Below, one piece after another: positions 1 through 10,022 of a stretch of DNA of 26,037 nucleotides (its first letter is position 1; each line of letters begins with the position of its first letter). The notes below the pieces were generated by a model. It had not been told where the DNA came from. It did no database searches and was given only the letters and a program-made list of their open reading frames with translations. Origin of the DNA: Gonium pectorale (lineage: Eukaryota > Chlorophyta > Chlorophyceae > Chlamydomonadales > Volvocaceae); contig LSYV01000009.1 in the NCBI GenBank assembly GCA_001584585.1, positions 944,726 to 970,762 of the forward strand, given 5' to 3'. Position numbers and translations under genes: made by a program.

Positions 1-1561
1 CCTCCCGCCAGCTGCCGTCGCCAGCCGCATTCGTGAATGCCACCGCCGCCACGGCCGCTGCAGCCATTGCCGCCTCCGCCTGCACCACCTCCCGAATGGA
101 CGTCGCAGCTTCCTGCGCCTTCGTTCGTTGCACCGTCGCTGACGGCTGGCGACCGCAGCTCCCGCGCCCTGGCCAGCAGCGGCAGCCAGGGCAGAACCGT
201 CCCCAGAAGGGTGGACGCCCCGGCAGCCAAGGCCTCCGCGACGGCTCAGGGCTACTGCTGCCGCTGTCCTCCTCGACTACTCCAGATCCTGACGGACGCG
301 CGCTCCGACAGGGCCGGCAGCCAGGCGCAGGCGGCGCACGACGGAACGCGCGCCAGCCGCTGACGGAGCGGCGGGGGCAGCCCTGTTGCCGGTGCGGCAC
401 CGGCGGGAGCGGTCCCCTCCCACCAGGGAAGGCCCCACGCCAGCCGCCAACGGGTCACATGCCGTGTTCACGATACACTGCTGGGGAGTCCTTCTGGGTT
501 TCCCGGCGAGTGACACAATCCAATCCATCTGCACACGTACAATGGACAGTCCGCCGTGGTAGAGGCACAGTGGCTGGATAGTGCGCCATCCCGCCAGCCG
601 TATTGGCTGCAACGAGCTTATGCCGAGCCGCCGCTACGCCGCTGCGCCGTGCGCTGCATCGCAGTGGTCGCAGCAGATACACAAGGCCCACGCGATTGCG
701 CACAGCAGCACAGCGGCAACGCGTCTGTGGCGCTGTGAAGACGAACGGGCCGCTGCTGCTCCGCAGCAGTCCCGAAGCGCCGTCGCGGTACGTTGAGGGC
801 GCATGCGGGCTGTGCTCCTGGTCCTATTACGCGCCGTACGCAGTACGGTGAGTGGGTACCAGGCAAGGCGGGCTATGCTGGGCCCTGCCGTCCCTGAAGG
901 ACAAGCTGACTCAGGGCATCGCAGGTACATGGCTGGGCGGTGTTCTGTGCGACGTCGCCGACTCCGGCATCCTTCTACCGTACGGCGGCAGATGCGCGCC
1001 AACAGATGTTAATGCAGCGACGGATCACTGTCACCACGAGCGCGCAGGCACGCGCAACAGCAAGAACCAACACGCGCCGTGCACCCAGTCTATCTGGCGC
1101 GCTCCCCGAGCCTCGTACGCCACCACCCTGTCAGTTGCGGACACTGCCCAAGTCGCTGCCGAGCGCTGGAGCGCCACCAAACTAGCGTGACCGGACATCT
1201 TTGTCCAACTGACGACCGCTGCACAACCTACAATACCTGCCACGCTGCCATTGCATACTGCAGCAGCAGTACTGACAACGGCGGGGCCATGCACATCATG
1301 CTCTGTGCTGGCCGTACAGCACACCTCGCCGGTGTGCCAGACCCGCCACGCACCCAGCGGGCCCACAATCTGCTTCGAAGGCCCCAGCTCTCAGCACTAT
1401 CACTCTGCTTCCGAGCAGACCTCGCCGTTCAGAGACGTCCCACCGCGCCACGCGCTGCCTCCGCTCCGTCCGCTGCCCAACCCTCCCCGCCCACACCCTG
1501 TGACGCCCCGCCTTGCCCCCCCCCGCTTCGTCGCACACCTGATCCCCGCCACACAAGACCG
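1..1561. other. unassigned GC-rich region at left edge
   Basis: No gene could be assigned. Several frames are open on both strands because the DNA is GC-rich. On the minus strand, positions 1-230 read as an alanine-rich frame that would run off the left edge, with residues such as QEAATSIREVVQ. This could be an internal exon of a gene lying outside the window, but no family was recognised and a second minus frame is equally open. The rest contains short GC-rich and poly-C stretches (for example 1508-1516) and no recognisable motif. Confidence 0.4.
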
Positions 1562-1566
1562 TTACA
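1562..1566 (-). terminator. possible TGTAA polyadenylation signal of the Derlin gene
   Basis: Reading the minus strand gives TGTAA 56 nt downstream of the Derlin stop codon. TGTAA is the usual poly(A) signal in Chlamydomonas and related volvocalean algae. A five-base word is common by chance, so this assignment rests on position. Confidence 0.4.
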
Positions 1567-1621
1567 GGCATGCTCCCACGGCTCCTCCACCGAAAACGCG
1601 CGCGCTCAACCCCCCCACCCC

Positions 1622-2973
1622 TCACTGCGTGCCCAACCGCGTGCCGCGGCCGCGGAAGGCCCGGAAGCTGTCCTGCCCCGCCGCCGCGTGCGTCACCACG
1701 CGGCGCCCAATGCCCCTGTCCGCGAGCAGGTTCTTCAGGAACACGGGCGTGGTGAGCAGGCGCGGGCCGCCGATGGCGGGGTAGAGCACCGTGAGGTAGT
1801 AGTGCAGGTGGCCCGCCACGATGCCCAGCAGGGAGGTCCACGGCACGGCGCCGGACATGAGGAACTCGATGCCCACGAAGACGAAGGGCACGTAGAACGA
1901 CAGGACCTTGAAGAGGCCGTAGATGTTGACCTGCGTCGGGGCCGGGGCAAGAGGGCCAGAGACAGTTTAGATGCGCGAACTCGAGGGGTTGAGGGCGGGG
2001 GGAGGTGGCGAGGCATGCGAGGGGCCGAAGACTGAGGTGGAGGCGAGGGCCTTGTGGGGCGGGCGTGGGAGCAAAGAGGGCAAGGTGGGGGCGGGCAGCG
2101 CACCTGCTGCTCGGGGAACTGGCGGCTCCAGACGTAGAGCAGCATGAAGACCAGGGAGTCGGCCCCGAATACGACGGGCATGCCCAGGGCGACGAGCATG
2201 ACCCCCGACGCGGCCAGCAGGCAGCCGGCGCCGAAGAGCAGGAGGGTCAGGAAGTCGGCTGGCTCAAACTGGTAGGTCTGGGTCTCTAACGTGGCGCCAT
2301 AGGTCAGCAGCCAGAGCATCTTGATGATCCAGTTGAAGGAGAACTTGCCCATGAAGAAAAAGTTGGTCACCAGCCGCCACACCTGGGAGGGGCGTGGGCA
2401 AAGGGCGACGAGTGCGGTACGCAACGCTGTAAGCTCGGCAAGAAAAAGTTCCCCCGGTGCATGCGGTAGGAGAGGGTTGATAAGGGGCTAAAAATTGGGA
2501 GCATTACATCCCGTTAGACGCAGGTTTGAGGGCATGTGGGGGCAAGAGTTAGTCGCCACATGCCACGCAACTACAGGGTATGGGGCCACGGGGCCATGAA
2601 CGGGCCATGCTCGGCCAAAGAGGGCGGTTGCGACGAGGAGTTGTAGGGAGAGGCGTACGTTGGCAGATACAGATTACAGGCTCCCCAGAGGGGCTGCAAG
2701 GCGATGGCTCTCCCGTCCCGCCATCTGGACCCCCCAGACTGTGCGTACCGTGCCTAACCCACCCCCCACATACTGATACCGACCCACCTCAAAGTGGCTG
2801 AAGATGCGTGGCCATAACAGCGCAATCCAGTAGACGTTGAGGAGGCCGAATCGCGCTGCCGCGGTGGTCGCGAACAGAATGGTCGCATAGGTCCGGGTGA
2901 TGGGAGGCAGGCTCTCATACCATGCCCCCACTCCCGTGCCCGCCGCGTTCACGGTTGTCCCCCGCGGTGGCAT
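1622..2973 (-). CDS. Derlin (DER1 family), three exons, complete
   Basis: Exons on the minus strand are 2973-2788, 2382-2104 and 1930-1622 (stop included), giving 257 aa, the normal Derlin size. All introns are GT-AG and phase 0. Derlins are multi-span ER membrane pseudoproteases of the rhomboid superfamily that work in retrotranslocation of misfolded proteins (ERAD) with CDC48/p97. The N-terminus carries WYESLPPITRTYAT, typical of the family. Exon 2 starts with VWRLVTNFFFMGKFSFN, which contains the conserved WR motif (W64, R65). Exon 3 has GIVAG (about residues 191-195), the GxxxG motif. Several hydrophobic segments fit a membrane protein, and no rhomboid catalytic Ser/His dyad was seen. The C-terminus FRGRGTRLG (247-255) is an SHP box, the known p97-binding peptide of Derlins. 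Identity is strongly supported; which Derlin paralogue it is remains unclear. Confidence 0.93.
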
Positions 2974-4464
2974 GGGGTCGCCGTCAGCCGCTCAGAGGGC
3001 AACACGTCTAATACTCCAGCTCAAGGTCGCTGCGGACGATCGCACCGAGCGTCTACTGCTCAGTGTTGCAAAGTGCCACGTGAAAGTGTTTCGTAGTTCG
3101 TAAGCCAGATGATGCAAATGCTCCCGTGGGAGCAACAAAGAGCTCAATCGACACGTCTGGTTTCCTGAAGCGACGACAGTTTGGGCAGAGACAGAACGAT
3201 ATCGCTTGTGATTGAGTGTATTTAAAGCTAAAGCCTTATTGATAAAGGACGCTTTCTGGTATAAGACACGGTGTTTTGCCGTATTTGCATGTTGGGAGGC
3301 TCGAGGACGACTGGGGACTATGGCTTCATTGAAATTCACTGTACAGGCGGTGCAAAATTTTACCTCTCTGAAATGCTTGGATGAACGGGGCAGCTTCCCG
3401 GGGGACTGGTTGACAAGGATGGGGACAAAAGGAGGGTTGGGGCGTCGGAAGCATGTTGACGAGGCGGTACATGGCTGGTTTCCGGATCCTTCCGGACCTT
3501 CCCCAACCAGAAGCAGTCTTCCCCGGTGTCGTGGATATTGCTATCGGTAGCTTGCCGGAAAAAAAGGTGATGAAGGGGGGCGGACATTGTGGTCCTTTCT
3601 CCTTTTTGGACTTTCCGACTTCGTACGAGTCCTCCTGGGCAGGGTTCAGCCAGCGCTGGCATTTGACGTCATCCAAGCAGGTAGTGCCCCTAGTTGCCTG
3701 TACGACAATGGCACGGAATGCCTCAGGCATTTGCAGACAGCGTGAGTTCTAGCCGCCTGGACCTCTGCTCGCCAAAAAGCCAGTCTGTTACATCCTCCCT
3801 CTTTCTCGTGCGAGAACCAACACGACCGACCCTACAACGGTGCAGGAGAGATTTAAAAGTCGTACCGCGGCCCTTAAAAACACAACGATTCTTAATGGTC
3901 CCCAAGGGAGGATTCCCCCTGGACAGCCCTTGAGTGGCGAAGTGCACCAGCGGATCACGGGGGTGGCCCCACGCCGCATGCAAGAGGAAACAACTGCGCA
4001 GGGACGGACGTGACCTGGCCCAATCACTAAGCAGGGATGCGCAGGCGATGCCAAACATGGCGAAAAAGGAAACGGAAACAGGAAGGTAGCCTCTACGGTC
4101 ATACACACACGGGGGGCGATGTTTCCAGCAGGGCGCCGATTACTGGGCACGGCGGGCGAGGGAGACGAGCAGGCGAGCCCTCCCGGTGTGGGCCAGTGGC
4201 AACGTGGCATGCTTGCAAACGAAGCGCAGCATCAACCGGATACCTTGGGACCTGGTCCTGTTGTACATCACCAACCCTGCGATACTCCCCACACCTGAAG
4301 CGCACCTCACCGCAAGCGATGGCACCACTGCCAACAGTGCTGAACCACCCAGCAGGGCACCTCCCATCAGCACGAGCCACTACCCAGATGTTGGGATGCC
4401 TGCAGGCACGTGCGTACGGCGTACGGCGATTGGTATCGGCGACACACAGGCTTCGATGATAAGG
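2974..4464. other. unassigned region upstream of Derlin
   Basis: This holds the Derlin promoter/5'UTR side and the 3' flank of the next minus-strand gene. It is less GC-rich than the exons around it. Frames of 80-140 codons occur on both strands, but none shows a recognisable domain or coherent splice structure. A dispersed repeat copy lies at 4063-4160. A minus-strand TGTAA at 3788-3792 could be a distant poly(A) signal for the gene ending at 4465, but the distance (about 670 nt) makes this weak. Confidence 0.5.
4063..4160 (+). repeat. dispersed repeat, copy A
   Basis: About 95 bp that match 21357-21459 in the same orientation with only scattered differences and a one-base gap. The longest shared block includes GATGTTTCCAGCAGGGCGCC; AGCCTCTACGG and GGCGGGCGAG are also shared. 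Both copies lie in unassigned intergenic DNA. No terminal inverted repeat, target duplication or coding capacity was seen, so the element type is unknown. Confidence 0.7.
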
Positions 4465-5639
4465 TCACAGTTGATACGTCCCAGTTGCCAAGAGCTCCCA
4501 GTCCAACACCACATCCGGCTCCGCGGCCTGCGCGCCCGCCAGCCCCGCCCCTGGCCTCGCGAAAGCCAGCGCAGCCGCGTCCAGGCCCCCGGGCGACACG
4601 AGCACAGTCCGCACGCCCAGCCGCCGGCAGCTGGCCAGCGCCGCCCCGTGGCGCTGAGACCCCGACACAATAACCAGCGTGCACTCTCCCTCGCGTCCGC
4701 CGGCGGAGGTGCCGCCGCCGCCGCCGCGGCGCGCCCCAGCGGCGCGCAGCGCCGCCAGCAGCCGGTCGATCCCGCCATTGAGAGCCCTGTCAGAAGCCTC
4801 ATCGGCGTTCTGAGCGACCCGGGGGTCGAAGCCCTCCCGCTGGACCGCGTACTTAAGACCAAGTTGGTGACCCGCCGGCGGCCGGAACAGCTCCCCGCTG
4901 CTGCTATAATAGGCGGCGACGGCCCCGAGACCCGTCTTGCCGGTGTTGGTGCGCGACAGCGCCTCCCCGCCGCCGCTGCCCCTTCCCTTGGCCCCTGGCC
5001 CCGAGCCGCGTGCGCCCTTGCCAGCAGCACCGCCGCCGGTGCCTGCGGCGGCAACCGTGCTCCCTTTCCCACTCCGCACACCCCCGTCCGCGCCTGCCGC
5101 CGCCGCAGCCTCAGCCGTGGCCTCAGCCATCGCAACCAGCTCCGCTGCCGTCCGATCCGTGTCAGCGTGCAAGCGTGCGATGTGGCCTTCCAGACGCGAC
5201 CGCGACACGCGCTTGCCGCAGAGTGGGCACGTCAGGCGGCCGCCCGCCGCCGTCGCCACCGCCGCTGGCCCTCCGTCGCCGCGTGCCGCTGCCCGCTCGC
5301 GGTCCACCCCCTCGCCGCCGTCACCTCCCGCTCCGGCGCCCCCGCCACCGTCAGCCGCGGCGGCGTGGGCGTAGCGCTCGACAAAGTGTGAGGGCACCCA
5401 CGCCCATGCCGCCCGCGTGGCGTATGCGTAGCACCCAGCGGGCTGGCCCAGCCGGCGCGCCAGGCGCACCACCTCGGCGGCCACCAGGCGGGGGTCCCGG
5501 TCACCTGGGTGCGCGGACTCGACGTCCCAGAACACGTGCACCTGGCCGCCTCCGCCGTCTCTGGGCTCTGCCTGGGGTCCAGGACTGGAGGGGAGTTCTG
5601 GGGAGCCCAGCAGCGAGAGGAGGGCTGGCGGCAGCAGCT
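4465..5639 (-). CDS. NYN-domain-like protein with C2H2 zinc finger, 3' exon (5' end unresolved)
   Basis: The last exon runs from a probable acceptor (CCGCACAG at 5647-5640) to a stop at 4465-4467 and codes for about 390 aa. An in-frame stop at 5680-5682 shows the exon cannot extend much further upstream. The reading frame contains VHVFWDVES (5541-5515), like the first strand and first catalytic Asp of NYN/PIN-type RNases. A zinc finger CX2CX11HX4H follows (5229-5167). A distal part, NADEASDRALNGGIDRLL and then CTLVIVSG and GVRTVLVS, resembles the second half of plant NYN proteins. Plants have proteins annotated as putative endonuclease with C2H2 zinc finger of this layout. The motif usually written SDDSDF is SGSQRHG here, so catalytic activity is doubtful. 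Long Gly/Ala-rich linkers separate the parts. No ATG begins this exon, so at least one upstream exon is missing from the model. Confidence 0.72.
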
Positions 5640-6313
5640 CTGTGCGGCCGGCGTCTGGCGACGGTGTTGGGCGAGGGGGTTACGCGTACAGGGATGGGAG
5701 CGGGGGAGGTGATGGTGAGAATGGGGACCGGAAAACGCGGGGCGACGGGAGGGCTTGGGGGCGCGAAGGGATGGCGGGAGGGGTTGCCGAGCCAGGTAAC
5801 CCTTGGTACGCGTCCGGGTCGGTGGCTCGGCGAGCGAATGATGGCGGCCATGGGCCGATTCCGTCCCGGCCGGAGGCACACAGAGGAGCGCACATCCTGG
5901 CAGGTGAGGGCGGGGCCGCCCTGCACGGCGGTGCCAAAGCCCGCTGGGAGCCCCACCCTGCGTGCCGGTGCGTGGACAGCTGCCGGTCCTCTAGTGCCGC
6001 GGGACCATGCGCCGAGTGCGAGAGGCGTTCGGATCGTTGGGGGCCTAGTACCGCGTGCAATGTGTAGAGCCAGACTGTGACACTTTACCGTTCGTATGGG
6101 CACCAAACTACCGTCGGCACGATCCTAAGCCATTGTGGTCCACTCCCCGCAGCCACCGTCCGCCGCCAACGCCAGGATCCGGGATGGGTACCGATATGCT
6201 ATTCGCAGCTCGAAACAGCGATAAGTCAACAACACGTGTGATGTAGGGCGATCCACCTTATGTCACAGCACCCGCACGTACCCCGCACGCCGCGTAACGG
6301 CAGTCACACGTAC
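5640..6313. other. probable intron or intergenic spacer
   Basis: If the exon at 6314-6622 belongs to the NYN gene, this is its intron (674 nt, GT-AG, phase 1). Otherwise it is upstream flank; a minus-strand ATG at 5851-5849 in a GGCCCATGGCC context could then be an alternative first exon. Open frames here are low-complexity and were not recognised. Confidence 0.4.
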
Positions 6314-6622
6314 CAGGCAGAGGTGCCGGCTGCGCGATGACGACGCCGCGGCGCGCGGCCGCCCCCTTGCTCATCACCGCCGGCACTCGCCCGGCTCCCG
6401 GGCCCTGAGCGGAGCCCCCCGGATCTGGCTCCGCCATCGGCCGTCGACGGATCACCGTCGCGTCATTGGTGATCCCTGCCGCCAGCTGTTGGGAAAGGAA
6501 GGCCCACAGCATGGCGGTATCGGGCTGTGGGGCGTCCGCGCTGGGCGGCAAAAGTGTGCCGAGCTCCTTGGCGCGGTTGCGGAGGAAGCGGCCCAGGGAG
6601 CGCTCCTCAGCGGTCTGCTTGC
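6314..6622 (-). CDS. putative exon, perhaps upstream exon of the NYN gene
   Basis: A strong acceptor (pyrimidine-rich, ending CTACTCAG at 6630-6623) precedes a frame beginning KQTAEERSLGRFLRNRAKEL and containing DTAMLWAFLSQQLAAG. The frame stays open to a donor CCTG|GTACGTG at 6314/6313. The exon ends with one leftover base, which is exactly what the acceptor at 5640 needs, giving the join PAPLP-ELLPPALL. The peptide looks like real coding sequence (charged helix, then Pro/Gly-rich linker) but I do not recognise a domain. It needs a further upstream exon supplying one base. It could instead belong to a separate short gene. Confidence 0.42.
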
Positions 6623-7036
6623 CTGAGTAGGGTGGCGGGTGTGGGATAGGTGCAAGGGCTGGAGCGTGTGAAGGTCGGCACCTACAGCCCCAAGTGCTGA
6701 CGCGGTGAGCTACGAACCTGACGCGCAGCATACGAGAAGCGGACCCCGGCCTGGGGCATGCCCCCAAGCCCGTGGCTCAGGCCAACCGCCAGAGACACGG
6801 TGCATGGGTATTGCGCTTTCCAGCAAACTCATTGGATGTGATGTCGATTCATGGATGACTGAGTGCTTTGCTTACAGGCACCTCTTCAGTTTGGACTTCA
6901 TCTTGCCTCAAGTCGTACTTTGGAAATAACCGCGTGTTTGCAAATTCAGCAAGTCAAACGAATAGGCGACTCTCGATTCGTTACAAGAAGTAGCTCCTCT
7001 TCTGCTCGTTCCACCGTTGTAGGGAAGCAAAGAGGA
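6623..7036. other. upstream region of CGL71, possibly a divergent promoter
   Basis: This separates the minus-strand exon at 6622 from the plus-strand CGL71 start. The sequence around 6820-7010 is clearly less GC-rich than the flanking exons, as expected of promoter or 5'UTR. The CGL71 frame stays open upstream as far as an ATG at 6863, but that extension does not look like a transit peptide. No definite promoter element was identified. Confidence 0.4.
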
Positions 7037-9306
7037 ATGCAAGTCGCGCTGTCGTCAAGCCGGCTGGGCGTGCGGCCAGTCCAGCGCACTCAGGGCGCAT
7101 CTGCAGTTCCACTTCTGGCAAAGCCCGCGTTTCGTCTGGCTGGTCGGCCCTCACCCATCGCGGTCTCCGGGCGGCTTGTGCACGCTGGTAAGCCGCAAAC
7201 TTTACATACCCTTTAGCAACGATCCGCTCATATGCCTTGGATCTTGGTCGCAGCGGCCACGCCGGTGGTCCCCGCGTCCGTCGTCGTGCCCGATGGTGCC
7301 TCCGCCATCGCGGCGGTGCCGCAGGAGCTGATGGTCCTAGGCGAGGGCCTGGAGACACCCATTCAGCTCATCTATCTCTTGACGCTACTGGGCTTTTTGG
7401 CTGTGGGGGCGTACCTGGTGGTGCGCCAGGTGCTCATCCGGCGAGAGCTGGACGAGGGGGCTAAAGGCCTGGGAGAGCGCATCCGCACAGGGGAAGCCAC
7501 CTGCGAGGTGAGGCTTCTAAACCCACTCGAAGTTCAAAACACTGTCGCCGAACCGGCGGGGGTGGCTGGCTGGCTGCCAGCCCCCCTTGGCGTGCCAGCC
7601 CACACGGCTTCGCTGCCCTGGCGTGCCCACACACTTACCTACAGTCAAACCCAAATGCCGCCTCCTAGCGGTTGGACAGAACGCTAACTCGGCCCACCTT
7701 TTCTGCGACATACGAACCTTGAAACAACCTAAACTCCGCCTTCCACCTGGTGCCAACCAGGACTACTACGAGCTGGGCGTGGTCCTGACCCGCAAGAAGC
7801 TGTTCACCCAGGCCACTAAGAACCTGGAGAAGGCCAAGAAGGTGTGGGACGGAGAGGAGTCGGAGCTGGCCCAGGTGCACAACGCGCTCGGCTTCTGCTA
7901 CTTCAACATGGATAAGGTGTGTGTGTGTGTGTTGGGGGGGAGGGGAGGGTGGCGTGCGGGGTATCGCCGGGGCGTCGACTGGCCTGTGAATGCCCCGCTC
8001 TGGTGGCGGATCTTCGCGGCGCCCCTTGTTTCGATGCTCAGGACGTTCAGACCCGTTTGCGCATGCGTAGCTCGGAGTCGGTAACGCCTGTAGGCCGTGC
8101 TTGAACTCACGCCCACGTTACGTATGCTTGGTCTCGTCTGCACCTTTGCCCCGCAGTCCGACATGGCCATCGCTGAGTACCGCCGGGCGGTTGCCCTGCA
8201 GCCTGGATACGTGACCGCCTGGTGGGAGCCGGGGCCTGGAGGCGGACAGCAGAGCAGGCGTGGGGTGACGTGCTCGTTGCATCTGCGGGCACGGTGGCGG
8301 GTCCTGGGGAGGGGTTCAGGCACTTCCACGGGCAGACGAAAGGGCCGCAAATTGAAAACGTGCTCAGCCCTGCAGCGCTGTTGGGAAGGAGGGCGCTTGT
8401 CGGTCCATGGGGCCTGCGGCTGACGAGGTTGTGGCCTTGTGCGCCAAGGACCGGGTGCGAGTCCCGGTTTGGCGGCAGGCTCCGCTGCTTGCCTGGCGGC
8501 TGCTGCAGCTAGTCGGGTGGCCTGGCTGTGAGAATGCAACTTGGCGGGCGGATCCACGGTAGCTATGAAGTTGCCGTACGGGTCGCCTGGCCACTATGAT
8601 CGTGCCAGGAAGTGGTGGCGTGCCCTTCTTCAACACTGGGTCTCTCGCTCGTCCAAGAGCATCGCCCTTCTCTATCGCCCGCAGGAACAACCTGGGCGAT
8701 GCGCTGGAGAAGGAGCGCAAGTGGAAGTGAGCGCGGGGGGCCACTGGTCACGTGAGGGATGCTAGGATGTGGGCCCAGACGTGCTCGTGCCCAACTCGCA
8801 GCTGGGGAAATGTCGGGATGCACGTCGGTATGGACTTCAAGCGCAGCTGGGATGGGATACAGGCATACAGCTGTGAGATCGACGCGACAGCGACATGTGA
8901 CGGCGTTACACAGGGCTTCTGGGCCCAAGCCACTTTTCCCCACATGTCCTACCGTGCGGGTTACAATGCCGAACTCCGCCATGCCGCGCCATCCACCCAC
9001 TAGCCCTGGCTCCATGGCACCGGCTTTCTGCGTCTACCTATACGCTATCTCATGCACACGCTCAACGGCTTCAACCGCCGCCTCACTGGACGGCAATCCG
9101 CCCCCTACAGCACGTCCCCTACAGCACGTGCACTGATTACTGATTTCATCCCTTTATCCCCCCCGGGGGGCCCTGCCGTGCCGCCATCGTTCCGCAGGGA
9201 GGCGCTGCAGGCGTACCAGGAGGCGCTCACGTATGCGCCCGACAACCGCATCGCCCGCCAGCGGAGCGACTTTTGCAAGGAGAAGGTCAGCCGCCTGGCG
9301 GTGTAA
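7037..9306 (+). CDS. CGL71: CGL71/PYG7/Ycf37-like TPR protein, photosystem I assembly factor, six exons, complete
   Basis: Exons are 7037-7187, 7254-7507, 7761-7916, 8157-8221, 8685-8726 and 9198-9306 (TAA), 258 aa. All introns are GT-AG and all phases agree. Residues 1 to about 50 form a chloroplast transit peptide: rich in Ser, Arg, Ala and Val, with no acidic residue before D64. One membrane span follows (about 87-107, ending GAYLVVRQVL). Three TPR units cover 136-239: the first begins DYYELGVVLTRKK, the second contains HNALGFCYFNMDKSDMAIAE, the third WNNLGDALEKERKWKEAL. Transit peptide, one span, then three TPRs is the layout of PYG7 in land plants, CGL71 in Chlamydomonas and Ycf37 in cyanobacteria, thylakoid proteins needed for stable photosystem I assembly. 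The start at 7037 is chosen because it gives the transit peptide; an in-frame ATG at 6863 is less likely. TAA overlaps a TGTAA word. Confidence 0.92.
7917..7940 (+). repeat. (GT)8 microsatellite plus G-run at an intron donor
   Basis: Intron 3 of CGL71 begins with eight GT units (7917-7932), then T and seven G. The first GT is the splice donor after AAG, so several alternative GT donors are stacked at the site. Confidence 0.9.
9102..9129 (+). repeat. 14-bp tandem duplication in CGL71 intron 5
   Basis: CCCCTACAGCACGT occurs twice head to tail at 9102-9115 and 9116-9129 without mismatch. Each copy contains a CTACAG acceptor-like string, but the phase-correct acceptor is at 9196-9197. Confidence 0.9.
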
Positions 9307-10022
9307 GCAGCTGGCTCGCCGTGGGAGGGCGCAGGACAGCCGCATCCAGCTGCTGCGCTGGGAGGCGCGCGCCGGCGCTGCCGGCTGGACCGGCCAGGGA
9401 GCTGGGTGCTGCCTTGTCCTGGCGCTGAACTTGCGGCGGCGGTGCGCTGCCGGTCGCGTGGCGGCCCACGATCGCGTTGGATCCAGAGGCGCGTCCTGGC
9501 GCTTCGCCTTTATGCAGCGGCATGTCCGGCAGGCGACTGGCGCGGCGACGCCAGGGAGCGCGCGGGTCCGGCGAGCAGGACGGCTTTAGCTTGGGGATGC
9601 AGTGCCTGGGGAGGCTCCCGGTCGGAAGATGGCGTAGAGACTGAAGCCGCTGGGGCCAGCGGCCAGGCGACGGCCGCTGCAATGGTAGCATCAAGGAGGC
9701 AGTAGCGAGCGGGGCGGGTGCCGCAGCAGAACATGAGTGCGTCGGGCGGCGGGATGCCCTGCCGCCAGTGGCCTTGCGTAACTGCTGGGGTGTACGGTAC
9801 TACCGGTATAGCGAGAGAGTGTGACCGACGGCTCGTATGATGCCATGGGGCGGCCCGTGGCTGGCCTGCTGCCGGCCCACGGGTCCCGCCGTCTCGCGAC
9901 CTTTCCACCGCCGAGCAGAGCTTGAATGCAGCTCTGCGCTTGTGTGGCTGAGGGGAGTACGGCGGAGCGGAGCGGGGGCTACTATCGGGACGCGCGCGGG
10001 GAGCCAATGGGTAGATCCCTCC
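9307..10022. other. convergent 3' flanks of CGL71 and HUS1
   Basis: This lies between two stop codons facing each other and should hold both 3'UTRs. Open frames are present on both strands but show no domain or splice pattern. No TGTAA was found here on the plus strand, so the end of the CGL71 transcript is not marked by the usual signal. Confidence 0.5.

Noticed and set aside
1079..2035. 318-codon plus-strand open frame
   Set aside because: Its second half is antisense to Derlin exon 3; composition is Arg/His/Pro-rich and no domain is seen.
4186..5391. 401-codon plus-strand open frame
   Set aside because: It lies antisense to the NYN/C2H2 exon and is open only because of GC-rich codons; it is Arg/Pro-rich with no domain.
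5010..6080. 356-codon plus-strand open frame
   Set aside because: Low-complexity Arg/Pro/Gly translation opposite the NYN exon and its upstream flank; no motif.
6863..7036. N-terminal extension of CGL71 from an ATG at 6863
   Set aside because: The sequence lacks transit-peptide character, lies in promoter-like lower-GC DNA, and the start at 7037 gives a typical plastid transit peptide.
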